64,000 nucleotides of DNA from Brevibacillus formosus (GTDB taxonomy: Bacteria > Bacillota > Bacilli > Brevibacillales > Brevibacillaceae). The position numbers were made by a program, and so were the translations under genes. The DNA lies in contig NZ_PXZL01000001.1 in the NCBI RefSeq assembly GCF_003013405.1, positions 1 to 64,000 on the forward strand, written 5' to 3'. The notes below the pieces were generated by a model. That model saw only the letters and a list, made by a program, of their open reading frames with translations, made no database searches and had not been told where the DNA came from. The stretch's first letter is position 1. The number at the start of each line of letters is the position of its first letter. Positions 17,617 to 25,300 of this stretch are shown here, piece by piece.

Positions 17617-17705
17617 TTTCTACTATTGGCATAGTGAAAAAAAGTGAATGATAGGTTATGATAATTGAGGTACATACTGAAAGATTTGGTGAGGAGGAAG
17701 AAATC

Positions 17706-18227
17706 ATGACAACTGCTGTTGAGCGTCAAGGCGCATTTGTATTCAAAGGTGGTCCTGTAACACTGCTTGGTCCTGAAATCAAAGTAGGAGATACTGCTCC
17801 TAACTTTACTGTAGTAGGTGGCGATCTGTCCCCTGTAACTTTGGAAGATTCCAAAGGCACTGTTCGCATCATCTCCGTAATCCCTTCTATTGATACAGGC
17901 GTGTGCGATGCACAAACTCGCCGTTTCAACGAAGAGGCTGCGAAATTGGAAGGCGTTACTGTGCTGACAGTTTCCGTTGACCTGCCATTCGCACAAAACC
18001 GCTGGTGCGGTGCTGCTGGCATCGACAAGGTGAAAACTGTATCTGACCACAAAGACCTGAGCTTCGGTACAGCTTACGGCGTAGCGATCAAAGAATTCCG
18101 TCTCTTGTCTCGCGCTGTATTCGTAATCGATGCAAACGACAAAGTTGTACATGCTGAGTATGTGGCTGCTGCTGGTGAGCATCCAAACTACGAAGCTGCG
18201 ATTGCTGCTGCACAAGCTGCGAAGTAA
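17706..18227 (+). CDS. tpx: thiol peroxidase
   Basis: A 173-residue atypical 2-Cys peroxiredoxin. The peroxidatic Cys lies in [14 protein letters not shown] (about residue 67) and the resolving Cys in [11 protein letters not shown] (about 101). It reduces peroxides with thioredoxin as donor in the cytoplasm. The ATG follows GAGGAGGAAG; an in-frame ATG 48 nt upstream lacks a ribosome site. Codon use looks like that of a highly expressed gene. A strong terminator follows. Confidence 0.97.
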   Translation: MTTAVERQGAFVFKGGPVTLLGPEIKVGDTAPNFTVVGGDLSPVTLEDSKGTVRIISVIPSIDTGVCDAQTRRFNEEAAKLEGVTVLTVSVDLPFAQNRWCGAAGIDKVKTVSDHKDLSFGTAYGVAIKEFRLLSRAVFVIDANDKVVHAEYVAAAGEHPNYEAAIAAAQAAK

Positions 18228-18243
18228 GCATTTTTCATAAGTA

Positions 18244-18283
18244 AGCTCCCTTTTTGTCCAAGTGACGAGAAGGGAGTTTTTTT
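18244..18283 (+). terminator. intrinsic terminator after tpx
   Basis: The stem AGCTCCCTT / AAGGGAGTT is followed by seven Ts. Confidence 0.9.
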
Positions 18284-18308
18284 ATTTGCAACAAGTGGAA
18301 AAATAGTC

Positions 18309-18368
18309 TTGACGGAGTTAGTAACCAGTGGTTATATTATAACCAACGGTTACTAACCACTGGTTATA
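18309..18368 (+). promoter_or_regulatory. promoter with three palindromic TetR-type operators
   Basis: TTGACG (18309-18314) and TATATT (18333-18338) form a sigma-A promoter with an 18-nt spacer. Three similar palindromes cover it: AACCAGTGGTT (centre 18328), AACCAACGGTT (18346) and AACCACTGGTT (18360). The first two extend to 16-nt AGTAACC/GGTTAT units in opposite orientation. Autoregulation by the TetR protein just downstream is inferred. Confidence 0.8.
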
Positions 18369-18405
18369 AAGTTTTTTCAATGAGTAAGGAGCTGAATATC
18401 ACGCA

Positions 18406-19035
18406 ATGGCAAGCAAACAAGAAATACGCTCAGAAGAAACGAAACGAGCCATTTTGACGGCGGCAGCAGACCTTTTCGCTACCCGAGGCTTTGAAACGGT
18501 ATCCATCAGGGAAATCGCCAAAGCAGCTGGCTGTTCCCATACAACCCTCTATATTTATTTCAAGGACAAAGAAGCACTGCTTCATCATCTTTCCAAGGAA
18601 CCTTTGCAAAGCTTGGCTCTGCAAATGGAAGAAACACTGTCCAAACAAGGAAGAACGCCAGAAGAGAACCTGCGTGAAATCAGCAGTAAGTTCATCCACT
18701 TTTGCTTGCGCAATCGAACGATGTATACCTTATTCTTCATGATCAAAGCCTCTCGGATCGATGTAGAGGAACCGGAAAAAGAATTGCAAACGCTGCGCAA
18801 TCAATTGTTTGGTTTGTTGAGGCAGGCTGTAAGACGTTGCTTGCCAAGTGGCATAGAGGAAGAAAAAGCGCTCGCCCATGCACGGATTTACTTTTACACG
18901 CTGCATGGCATCGTCGGTACGTATACACATTCCGAAGAACCATTGGACAGCTTGATGGAAAGGCTAGCCCCTACATTTGCTCTAGCCGTAGATGTTTTTC
19001 TGGCAGGAAGTCAAAACATAATGAACAGGGAGTGA
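18406..19035 (+). CDS. TetR family transcriptional repressor
   Basis: A 209-residue regulator. The N-terminal HTH (about 12-60) reads TKRAILTAAADLFATRGFETVSIREIAKAAGCSHTTLYIYF-type sequence, with the classical TetR recognition helix. The C-terminal ligand domain has ALAHARIYFYTLHGIVGTY, as in TetR_C proteins. Three palindromes directly upstream are its likely operators. AAGGAGCTG is upstream of the ATG. The metallo-hydrolase gene follows after 7 nt in the same operon, so that enzyme's substrate may be the inducer. Confidence 0.9.
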   Translation: MASKQEIRSEETKRAILTAAADLFATRGFETVSIREIAKAAGCSHTTLYIYFKDKEALLHHLSKEPLQSLALQMEETLSKQGRTPEENLREISSKFIHFCLRNRTMYTLFFMIKASRIDVEEPEKELQTLRNQLFGLLRQAVRRCLPSGIEEEKALAHARIYFYTLHGIVGTYTHSEEPLDSLMERLAPTFALAVDVFLAGSQNIMNRE

Positions 19036-19042
19036 CGAAGAA

Positions 19043-19747
19043 ATGATAAGAGTGGAGCAAATTTCGGCGAACATTTGGTGTATCAGAGCGTGGTTGTTGA
19101 TTCCTTTGCGGGTCTGGATTGTCAGAGAGGAGGATGGCGTAACGCTTGTCGATGCGGGGATGCCATTTATGACGAAACGGATTATGGCCTTTATCGAGCA
19201 GTTGAATGCAGGGCCACTCAAGCGAATAGTGCTGACGCATGGTCATTCGGATCACGTGGGAGCCGTTAAAAAAATTGCGGCGGCAGAATCCGTACCAGTC
19301 TTTGCCCATCGAATTGAGATTCCGTATATGGAAGGAAAAGAGCTGTATCCTCGTCGTAAAAAGCTGGAAGTAAACGTCCAGCCTGGCTTGGCTCAGCCTT
19401 TGCCAGAGGATGCCGAAGGGAATGTAGCTCCCATTGGTGGACTACAACCTTATCTGACACCCGGTCATTCTCCGGGGCATGTGGTGTATTATCACGAAAA
19501 GGATGGAGTGCTTTTGGCGGGAGACTTGTTTACTTCCAAACGCGGCGGATTGCATCGTCCCATGCCGATGTTTACGGCGGATATGGCTCAAGCACTCAAA
19601 AGCAGTTTGATCGTCCGCCAATTGCGACCACGCCATTTGGAAGTATGCCATGGTAAATCGATCCAAAATCCAGCAGAACAGCTCGATGATTATTTGAATG
19701 AGGTCTCTACTACTTTTTCGATTCCAACGAGTGTTTGGCAATCATAG
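19043..19747 (+). CDS. MBL-fold metallo-hydrolase
   Basis: A 234-residue metallo-beta-lactamase-fold protein. THGHSDHVG (about residue 56) is the HxHxDH zinc motif; the later ligands are in TPGHSPGHVVYY and LAGDLF. No signal peptide, so cytoplasmic. It resembles YflN-type hydrolases of lactones or thioesters; the substrate is unknown. It is co-transcribed with the TetR gene upstream (AGTGACGAAG ribosome site is weak, coupling likely). Confidence 0.85.
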   Translation: MIRVEQISANIWCIRAWLLIPLRVWIVREEDGVTLVDAGMPFMTKRIMAFIEQLNAGPLKRIVLTHGHSDHVGAVKKIAAAESVPVFAHRIEIPYMEGKELYPRRKKLEVNVQPGLAQPLPEDAEGNVAPIGGLQPYLTPGHSPGHVVYYHEKDGVLLAGDLFTSKRGGLHRPMPMFTADMAQALKSSLIVRQLRPRHLEVCHGKSIQNPAEQLDDYLNEVSTTFSIPTSVWQS

Positions 19748-19820
19748 GGCAATTCTCGACTGAGCCAAATTGTATGAAACGAATCTCCTTTTTCTCGCGT
19801 CATAGGTTTGAGGTGATTGG

Positions 19821-20300
19821 ATGAAAAAGGTAGGATGGCTTGGTCAACTATTTCTGATAGCGACACTGTTACTGACGGGGTGTGGGAACGGATCGTCCAC
19901 GCAAGGGACTGCGCAGCTTACGGAACCACCACAGCCAGTCATTGAATGAAGCGGAAAAACAGCTGCGACGGTGCCTGCATCTTCCTGCTGGAGCTATAAT
20001 AACGAGGCGATCTGCAAGGATACGGCAGCACCACCAGAACTCGTCGCAGAGCATAAGCCTGCACCCCTGCAAGTAAAGCCGGGGGCAACGCTGACGGTTA
20101 CTTTTGCCCAGCAGCCAACCGCAAATACGGTCAAGGTAACCCAATGGGACGGCGTGAAAGAAGTTGAGCAAGCAGTGGAAAACGGCAATCAGTGGAAGGC
20201 ACCCGAACAGCCGGGCTGGTATTTGTTCGATGTTCGCGGTCAGTGGACGCAAGGCGATGCAGGTCATGCATTTGTCATCGAAGTGAAAGACAACATCTGA
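19821..20300 (+). pseudogene. lipoprotein gene interrupted by an in-frame TGA
   Basis: The reading frame starts with a lipoprotein signal (MKKVGWLGQ..., lipobox LLTGC with Cys near residue 21) after GAGGTGATTGG. After 42 codons it meets TGA at 19947-19949. The same frame then stays open for a further 116 codons to TAA, giving a plausible extracytoplasmic domain with two Cys (CWSYNNEAIC) and a Trp-rich beta pattern (EQPGWYLFDVRGQW). The stop lies in the Pro-rich linker just behind the lipid anchor. This may be a nonsense mutation, a sequencing error or a readthrough site. The family is not recognised. Confidence 0.75.
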
Positions 20301-20385
20301 TAGACAGCCCAGACGGTTATGGCCAAACAGCCATGATCGTTTTTTGCTATACTGAGGAGGAGGGAAGACTTAAAGGAGAGACAAC

Positions 20386-21306
20386 ATGCTAGAAGAATTA
20401 ATTAGCTTCACGGTTGATGAGGCCGACGCAGGGCAAACCGTCCGAGAAGTGCTGCAAAAGCGGTATGGTGTATCGCGTCGCTTGCTCATACGTGCCAAGT
20501 TTAAAGGCTCCATTACACGGAATGGCGTCCTCGTATTTGTGAACGAAAAATTGCAAGCCGGCGATAAAATAGCAGTCATGGTTGAAGAAGAAGCGGAAGA
20601 GACCGTTTCCCCAGAGGACATGCCGCTCTCCATCCGTTACGAGGATGAGGATCTGATGGTCATCGCAAAGCCAGCGGGATTGGTCGTTCATCCGACAGGA
20701 AATCATCCCAGTGGAACGTTGGCAAACGGGATGATCGCTTATTGGAAAAAGCGTGGCGAGCACAGAAAGTTCCGAGCAGTGAACCGTTTGGATAAAGATA
20801 CATCAGGCTTGATGATCGTGGCGAAAAATCAATGGGCGCATGAACAATTCAGCCGCATGCAGCAGATCAGGACGTTGCAGCGGACTTATCGGGCTATCGT
20901 TCAAGGAATCGTGGAGTCAGACGAAGGTACGATTGATGCGCCGATAGGCCTTGCGGAAAATTCGTTTATTACCAGACAGGTAAGGCCGGATGGGCAGACA
21001 GCTGTTACCCATTATCGTGTGCTTGCCCGAGGGGAAGGCATGAGTTTTGTCGAGGTGAAGCTGGAGACGGGGCGCACGCATCAGATTCGCGTACATATGA
21101 GCAGTGAAGGGCACCCACTTGCCGGAGATGATCTGTACGGGGGAGAACGGGAGCATATCGGCAGACAAGCTTTGCATGCATGGGGGCTATCCTTTGTCCA
21201 TCCGCGCAGTGGTCTTGCGATGAGCTGGGAGGAGCCGCTGCCAAATGATATGGAGCAGCTAGTTGAACAATTTTTTCCTGATTATCCGGGTAAGGAAATG
21301 ACCTAG
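20386..21306 (+). CDS. RluA family pseudouridine synthase
   Basis: A 306-residue enzyme. An S4-like domain (about 15-80; VSRRLLIRAKFKGSITRNG) precedes the catalytic domain. AVNRLDKDTSGLMIVAK (about 135-150) holds the catalytic Asp of RluA-type synthases, and LETGRTHQIRVHM near 225 is the second motif. The closest B. subtilis relatives are YjbO/YhcT/YlyB; the target uridine cannot be told from sequence. AAAGGAGAG gives the start. Confidence 0.93.
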   Translation: MLEELISFTVDEADAGQTVREVLQKRYGVSRRLLIRAKFKGSITRNGVLVFVNEKLQAGDKIAVMVEEEAEETVSPEDMPLSIRYEDEDLMVIAKPAGLVVHPTGNHPSGTLANGMIAYWKKRGEHRKFRAVNRLDKDTSGLMIVAKNQWAHEQFSRMQQIRTLQRTYRAIVQGIVESDEGTIDAPIGLAENSFITRQVRPDGQTAVTHYRVLARGEGMSFVEVKLETGRTHQIRVHMSSEGHPLAGDDLYGGEREHIGRQALHAWGLSFVHPRSGLAMSWEEPLPNDMEQLVEQFFPDYPGKEMT

Positions 21307-21330
21307 GCGAAAAATTTCGTCATTTCCCTC

Positions 21331-21360
21331 TGGAAAGCTGTAAGCGTTTTCGATATGATA
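21331..21360 (+). promoter_or_regulatory. promoter with cre-like CcpA site
   Basis: TGTAAGCGTTTTCG (21339-21352) matches the cre consensus TGWAANCGNTNWCA at all but the last position. It lies between a weak -35 (TGGAAA, 21331-21336) and a -10 (TATGAT, 21355-21360) with an 18-nt spacer. CcpA repression of the homogentisate operon during growth on sugar is inferred. Confidence 0.6.
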
Positions 21361-21400
21361 GAAGAAATACGTTACAAACATGGGAAACACAACAGAGAAT

Positions 21401-21606
21401 AGCTGGCTGTCTGCGGGGGAAAATCCCGCAAAGATTTTTTTCAGTAGCAGACTAGACCCAGCTTGCGCCTGATGCCTGTTTCGGATCGTTTTGACAAAGA
21501 GGGCTTCCCTTTTTATTTGTCATGCACCGGAATTGCTTTGGGGGTGAGCTGGGTTTTCTTATAATATCGGAAAGCATACACCTCTTCGGGTTTCTTCCCG
21601 ATATTA
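21401..21606 (+). ncRNA. structured leader of the homogentisate operon (candidate attenuator)
   Basis: The 390-nt gap before the FAH gene has no gene but contains several exact inverted repeats. TGCGGG/CCCGCA (21412-21430) is followed by seven Ts. ACCCAGCT (21456-21463) can pair with AGCTGG at 21401-21406 (six bases) or AGCTGGGT at 21547-21554 (eight bases), the latter followed by TTTCTT. TGACAAA/TTTGTCA (21492-21522) encloses AGGG-CTT-CCCT. TAATATCGG/CCGATATTA (21562-21606) is a 9-bp stem. Mutually exclusive pairings and T-runs suggest transcription attenuation. No known riboswitch or T-box core is recognised. Confidence 0.5.
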
Positions 21607-21696
21607 CGGATAACATTCCGCTAATACGCGGTCGCTCATCCTTGAGCAAGCCTCGATATAGGTTTTCTTATTTGCCCAAGAGAAGGAGAGGGTTTC

Positions 21697-22614
21697 ATGA
21701 AGCTGGTTTCCTATCGAGAAAAGGAAAGGGATGCTTGGCGAGCAGGGCTGGTGCGAGAAGGAAAAGTCAAAGATATTGCGCATGCTTGCCCGGGGGCGCC
21801 GAGTACAGTGCTAGGTTTGCTTGAGAAGTGGGCAAACTGGCTACCCGTTATCCAAACCGCATATGAGGCAGAGGAAGGCTGGGATTTGGAGCAAGTCGAG
21901 CTAGGCTCGCCACTTCCGCGTCCCGCCAGCTTTCGTGACTTTTACGCCTTCGAGGCTCATGTGAAGACAGCGCGAGCCAAACGCGGACTTCCGATGGTGC
22001 CCGAATGGTATCACTTCCCCGTCTTTTATTTTTCGAATGCAGCAGCTTTTACAGGGACGCAAGCGAATATTCGCAGACCAAAAGCAACCGAGTGGTTGGA
22101 CTATGAGCTGGAAATTGCCTGCGTGATTGGAAAAGCAGGAATAAACATTCCAGTGGAACGAGCGGAAGAGCACATCGCTGGATATTGTATTTTAAACGAC
22201 TGGAGCGCCCGGGATATACAACGGGAGGAGGTCAAGGTTGGCTTAGGGCCAGCCAAGGGCAAAGACTTCGCAACATCCATGGGGCCCTGGATGGTTACGC
22301 CGGAGGAGCTGGCGGATGTACGCATCACAGGCGAGAAGGGCAGCCGCTACGATCTGAAGATGGTGGCACGCATTAATGGTAGGGAGTATTCCAACGGAAA
22401 CTTCAAAGACATTCACTATACATTCGCTGAAATGATTGCCCGTGCCTCGGAGGATTGCTCCTTGTATCCCGGAGATGTTATCGGATCGGGAACAGTAGGG
22501 ACTGGCTGCATTTTGGAGCTGGGGACAGAGCAATATGCTTGGCTTGCGCCAGGTGATGTAGTGGAGCTAGAGGTGGAACGCCTCGGTGTGCTTCGCAATA
22601 CGATTTGTGAATAG
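21697..22614 (+). CDS. fumarylacetoacetate hydrolase family protein
   Basis: A 305-residue FAH-fold enzyme. Metal-binding acidic residues are visible in DYELEIACVIGKAG and in NDWSARDIQREE; KGKDFATSMGPWMVT and GTVGTGCILELG are further family motifs. With homogentisate dioxygenase directly downstream, cleavage of fumarylacetoacetate or maleylacetoacetate to acetoacetate and a C4 acid is the best guess (tyrosine/phenylalanine catabolism). The AGAAGGAGAGGG ribosome site is close to the ATG. It is the first gene after a cre-like site and a structured leader. Confidence 0.88.
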   Translation: MKLVSYREKERDAWRAGLVREGKVKDIAHACPGAPSTVLGLLEKWANWLPVIQTAYEAEEGWDLEQVELGSPLPRPASFRDFYAFEAHVKTARAKRGLPMVPEWYHFPVFYFSNAAAFTGTQANIRRPKATEWLDYELEIACVIGKAGINIPVERAEEHIAGYCILNDWSARDIQREEVKVGLGPAKGKDFATSMGPWMVTPEELADVRITGEKGSRYDLKMVARINGREYSNGNFKDIHYTFAEMIARASEDCSLYPGDVIGSGTVGTGCILELGTEQYAWLAPGDVVELEVERLGVLRNTICE

Positions 22615-22639
22615 GGATGAAAAAAGGAGGAAGGAACGT

Positions 22640-23800
22640 ATGGCTTTTTATCAACGAATGGGGGAAGTTCCAAAAAAGCGGCATACGACGTTTTACAAGC
22701 CGGATGGGGGATTGTACCGCGAGCAAGTGATGGGAACCAAAGGGTTTTCCGGGATTCAATCGATTTTGTATCACCACAATCCGCCAACACAAGTGAGGGA
22801 GACGCGTAAATACGCAGACGTCCGCTTGGAATATGTGGAGCAGGTTGATTTGAAGCATCAGCATTTTAAAACATTTGATGTTCAGCCGGGCGGAGACCCG
22901 ATTTTCGGGCGTCGCTACATGCTGGGGAATAACGATGTCGTCATGGCCGTATGCGCACCTACAGAGCCGATGGATTACTTTTATCGTAATGCAGACGGGG
23001 ATGAAGTCGTCTTTGTCCATCAAGGTGAGGGAGAGCTGCAAACAATTTTCGGTACACTCACTTACAAGCCGGGGGACTACCTCGTCATTCCGATCGGCAC
23101 GACCTACCGGATTGTACCTTCTGTGCAGAGTCGTTTCCTCGTCATTGAGTCCCAGAATGAGATCGTGCCACCAAAGCGTTATCGCAACGAACACGGTCAA
23201 TTGTTGGAACATTCGCCGTTTTGCGAAAGGGATATTCGTGTGCCGGAAAAATTGGTGACGCATGTGGAAAGCGGAGACTTCGAGGTGCGCGTCAAACGCC
23301 AGTCCGTGGTCTACAGCTACTTCTTTGATTTCCATCCGTTCGATGTCGTTGGCTGGGACGGTTATTTGTATCCGTATGCACTGAGTGTTCATGATTTTGA
23401 ACCGATTACTGGACGCATTCATCAACCGCCACCTGTCCATCAAACCTTTGCTGGTCAAAACTTTGTCATCTGCTCATTCGTTCCGCGGATGTACGACTAT
23501 CATCCGCAAGCGATCCCTGCGCCTTACTACCACAGTAATGTTGAAAGTGACGAGGTGTTATACTACGTAGATGGCAATTTTATGAGCAGAAAAGGCATTT
23601 ACGAGGGATCTATTACCCTGCATCCAATGGGGATTCCTCACGGGCCGCATCCAGGTAAGGTAGAGGCGAGTATTGGGAAAAAAGAAACGCAAGAGCTAGC
23701 TGTCATGCTGGACACATTCCACCCACTTCACGTCACAAAGCAAGCGTTGGAAATTGAGGATGAGGCATACATGTCAAGCTGGTTGCCACCGCAGGAATAG
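22640..23800 (+). CDS. hmgA: homogentisate 1,2-dioxygenase
   Basis: A 386-residue bicupin dioxygenase. The N-terminal cupin has DEVVFVHQGEGELQT. The C-terminal half has NVESDEVLYYVDGNF and HPMGIPHGPHPG, which supply His/Glu iron ligands. It opens the ring of homogentisate to maleylacetoacetate with O2 and Fe(II). AAAGGAGGAAGG sets the start 25 nt after the FAH gene; a longer frame starting inside that gene was rejected. No 4-hydroxyphenylpyruvate dioxygenase or maleylacetoacetate isomerase gene is in the window. Confidence 0.93.
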   Translation: MAFYQRMGEVPKKRHTTFYKPDGGLYREQVMGTKGFSGIQSILYHHNPPTQVRETRKYADVRLEYVEQVDLKHQHFKTFDVQPGGDPIFGRRYMLGNNDVVMAVCAPTEPMDYFYRNADGDEVVFVHQGEGELQTIFGTLTYKPGDYLVIPIGTTYRIVPSVQSRFLVIESQNEIVPPKRYRNEHGQLLEHSPFCERDIRVPEKLVTHVESGDFEVRVKRQSVVYSYFFDFHPFDVVGWDGYLYPYALSVHDFEPITGRIHQPPPVHQTFAGQNFVICSFVPRMYDYHPQAIPAPYYHSNVESDEVLYYVDGNFMSRKGIYEGSITLHPMGIPHGPHPGKVEASIGKKETQELAVMLDTFHPLHVTKQALEIEDEAYMSSWLPPQE

Positions 23801-23819
23801 GAAGAGGTGTAAAAACACA

Positions 23820-24440
23820 ATGGAAATCGCCATTCACGAGATTGAACGGCAGGAAAAATACAAGCTCTTGATCGGATGTATCGTCCCACGGCCGATCGCT
23901 TGGGTCACCTCGCTAGGGGAGGGAGGAATCGTCAATGCCGCTCCTTTCAGCTATTTTAATGTCGCCAGCATTGAACCGATGATGGTTTCGGTTGCCGTCA
24001 TGCGCAAGCCGGGGAGTGTCCCAAAGGATACGGCACGAAACATCATGCAAACGGGAGAATTCGTGGTCAATATGGTCGACGTACACAATGTGGAGGCGGT
24101 CAATCAGACTTCTGCTGATTATCCGCCTCAGATCAGTGAAGTCGAGGCATTGGGGCTGGAAGTCGCTCCATCTGTTCGCGTCAAGGTGCCGAGACTCCGT
24201 GCATCCCGCATCCATTTTGAGTGCAAGCTGCATCAGATTGTGGAATTAGGTAGTCCGACGACTTCGGATTTGATTATCGGGGAAGTGGTGCATGTACATG
24301 TAGCGGATGAGCTATATCATGCAGGACGTATTGATGCTACAGCGTTTGCACCCGTTAGCAGATTAGCGGGTCATACGTATGCGACGCTGGGCGAACAGTT
24401 TGATCGTCCCCGCCCCGTTTATGAGCCACCTGCCAAATGA
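23820..24440 (+). CDS. flavin reductase-like domain protein (DIM6/NTAB type)
   Basis: A 206-residue FMN-binding split-barrel protein. RPIAWVTSLGEGGIVNAAPFSYFN (read as separate RPIAWVTS and NAAPFSYF motifs) is the FMN-binding N-terminus, and VPKDTARNI and EFVVNMV follow. Such proteins reduce flavin or act as redox partners of oxygenases. It closes the operon 19 nt after hmgA; a role in aromatic catabolism is inferred from context. A hairpin with stem CTCCGTC/GACGGAG follows at 24446-24463, without T-run. Confidence 0.87.
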   Translation: MEIAIHEIERQEKYKLLIGCIVPRPIAWVTSLGEGGIVNAAPFSYFNVASIEPMMVSVAVMRKPGSVPKDTARNIMQTGEFVVNMVDVHNVEAVNQTSADYPPQISEVEALGLEVAPSVRVKVPRLRASRIHFECKLHQIVELGSPTTSDLIIGEVVHVHVADELYHAGRIDATAFAPVSRLAGHTYATLGEQFDRPRPVYEPPAK

Positions 24441-24445
24441 TCGAT

Positions 24446-24463
24446 CTCCGTCCAGCGACGGAG
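24446..24463 (+). terminator. hairpin after the homogentisate operon
   Basis: A perfect 7-bp stem CTCCGTC / GACGGAG with a 4-nt loop lies 5 nt after the last stop. No T-tract follows, so it may protect the mRNA end rather than terminate. Confidence 0.45.
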
Positions 24464-24556
24464 GACAAATCCCTCTACGGACCATTTTACCGAAATCGCC
24501 TATCGGGTATCCTGTAGATACAAGGCAAGCGGATACTGTAGAGAGGGTGGAATACA

Positions 24557-24904
24557 ATGATGGAAAGACGACTATACCGTTCTCATGATAAACGGCTATT
24601 TGGGGTTTGTGGTGGGATAGCGCAATTTTTGCGCATTGACTCTACGCTGGTACGAGTAGGAGTTGTCGTTCTTACTGTTTTTACAGGAGTACCGATTTTG
24701 CTTTATTTGCTGATGGCGATGATTATGCCAAAAGAACCGCATTGGTCATACGCTTCTGACGGTTTCCCGATGCATGATGTTCCATATAGTGGACATGCAC
24801 GCATGAACGATTTGGATCAGGAAATTGACCGTCTGGAGAAGCGTGCTTTGGTACAGGAAGTGTATCGCCTGCGCGAAGAATTGGGCAAATACAAAGGACT
24901 CTAA
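24557..24904 (+). CDS. PspC domain protein
   Basis: A 115-residue protein. Residues 5-60 are a PspC domain: SHDKRLFGVCGGIAQFLRID followed by a hydrophobic segment VGVVVLTVFTGVPILLYLLMAMIM. The C-terminal 35 residues form a coiled coil (DLDQEIDRLEKRALVQEVYRL). It is probably an inner-membrane stress protein; Firmicute PspC proteins are often tied to envelope stress. GAGAGGGTGG lies upstream. An inverted repeat GTATC/GATAC lies 40 nt before the start. Confidence 0.85.
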   Translation: MMERRLYRSHDKRLFGVCGGIAQFLRIDSTLVRVGVVVLTVFTGVPILLYLLMAMIMPKEPHWSYASDGFPMHDVPYSGHARMNDLDQEIDRLEKRALVQEVYRLREELGKYKGL

Positions 24905-24912
24905 AGTAAAGA

Positions 24913-24952
24913 AGAGACTTCCAGGGCTTTACGCTCACGGGAAGTCTCTTTT
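24913..24952 (+). terminator. intrinsic terminator after the PspC gene
   Basis: The 10-bp stem AGAGACTTCC / GGAAGTCTCT is followed by TTTT. Confidence 0.9.
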
Positions 24953-25052
24953 CACTTTTACCTATTTTGATCCCACCAAAAAATGGTCGGCAACTTCTGG
25001 AAATCGTTGCATAACATATAAGGTGGAAAACCTACATAGGGAGGGAAAAGCA

Positions 25053-25232
25053 GTGTATCTCGGCGTGTTCGATTTGAATCAGCGTTTGGAGCAAACCCGC
25101 AAAATCCTGCGGGAAAAGCAACATCTGAAAAAACTGATTGAAGAAGACATCCATGACTTGGAACAAGACGTCAAAGAATTAGAAGCGATGACGGCGAAAC
25201 AAGAAAAATATGCGACCAGTGCCCAGCGCTAA
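25053..25232 (+). CDS. small coiled-coil protein
   Basis: A 59-residue protein starting at GTG (VYLGVFDLNQRL), almost wholly heptad coiled coil (RKILREKQHLKKLIEEDIHDLEQDVKELEAM in sense). The start is supported by AGGGAGGG 7 nt upstream; a longer in-frame ORF overlapping the PspC gene and its terminator is not credible. No family is recognised. Confidence 0.65.
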   Translation: MYLGVFDLNQRLEQTRKILREKQHLKKLIEEDIHDLEQDVKELEAMTAKQEKYATSAQR

Positions 25233-25259
25233 AACGGCTCTATGAGCGACAAAAAGAGG

Positions 25260-25300
25260 AAGTGGCAACTGCCGGAAGAAGGCAGGGAGCCACTTTTTTA
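25260..25300 (+). terminator. intrinsic terminator between convergent genes
   Basis: The stem AAGTGGC / GCCACTT with inner CTGCC / GGCAG is followed by a T-run. It overlaps the last codons of the convergent TetR gene. Confidence 0.8.

Noticed and set aside
19947..19949. Selenocysteine coding at the in-frame TGA
   Set aside because: No SECIS-like hairpin follows directly, and the position lies in a flexible linker with no reason for a redox residue.
21401..21606. T-box or known riboswitch
   Set aside because: No T-box AGGGTGGNACCGCG motif, no specifier loop pattern and no recognised aptamer core.
22478..23458. A 326-codon minus-strand ORF over homogentisate dioxygenase
   Set aside because: It is the antisense shadow of hmgA.
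24500..24515. Inverted repeat GTATC-N5-GATAC before the PspC gene as an operator
   Set aside because: The arms are only five bases and the position relative to a promoter is not clear.
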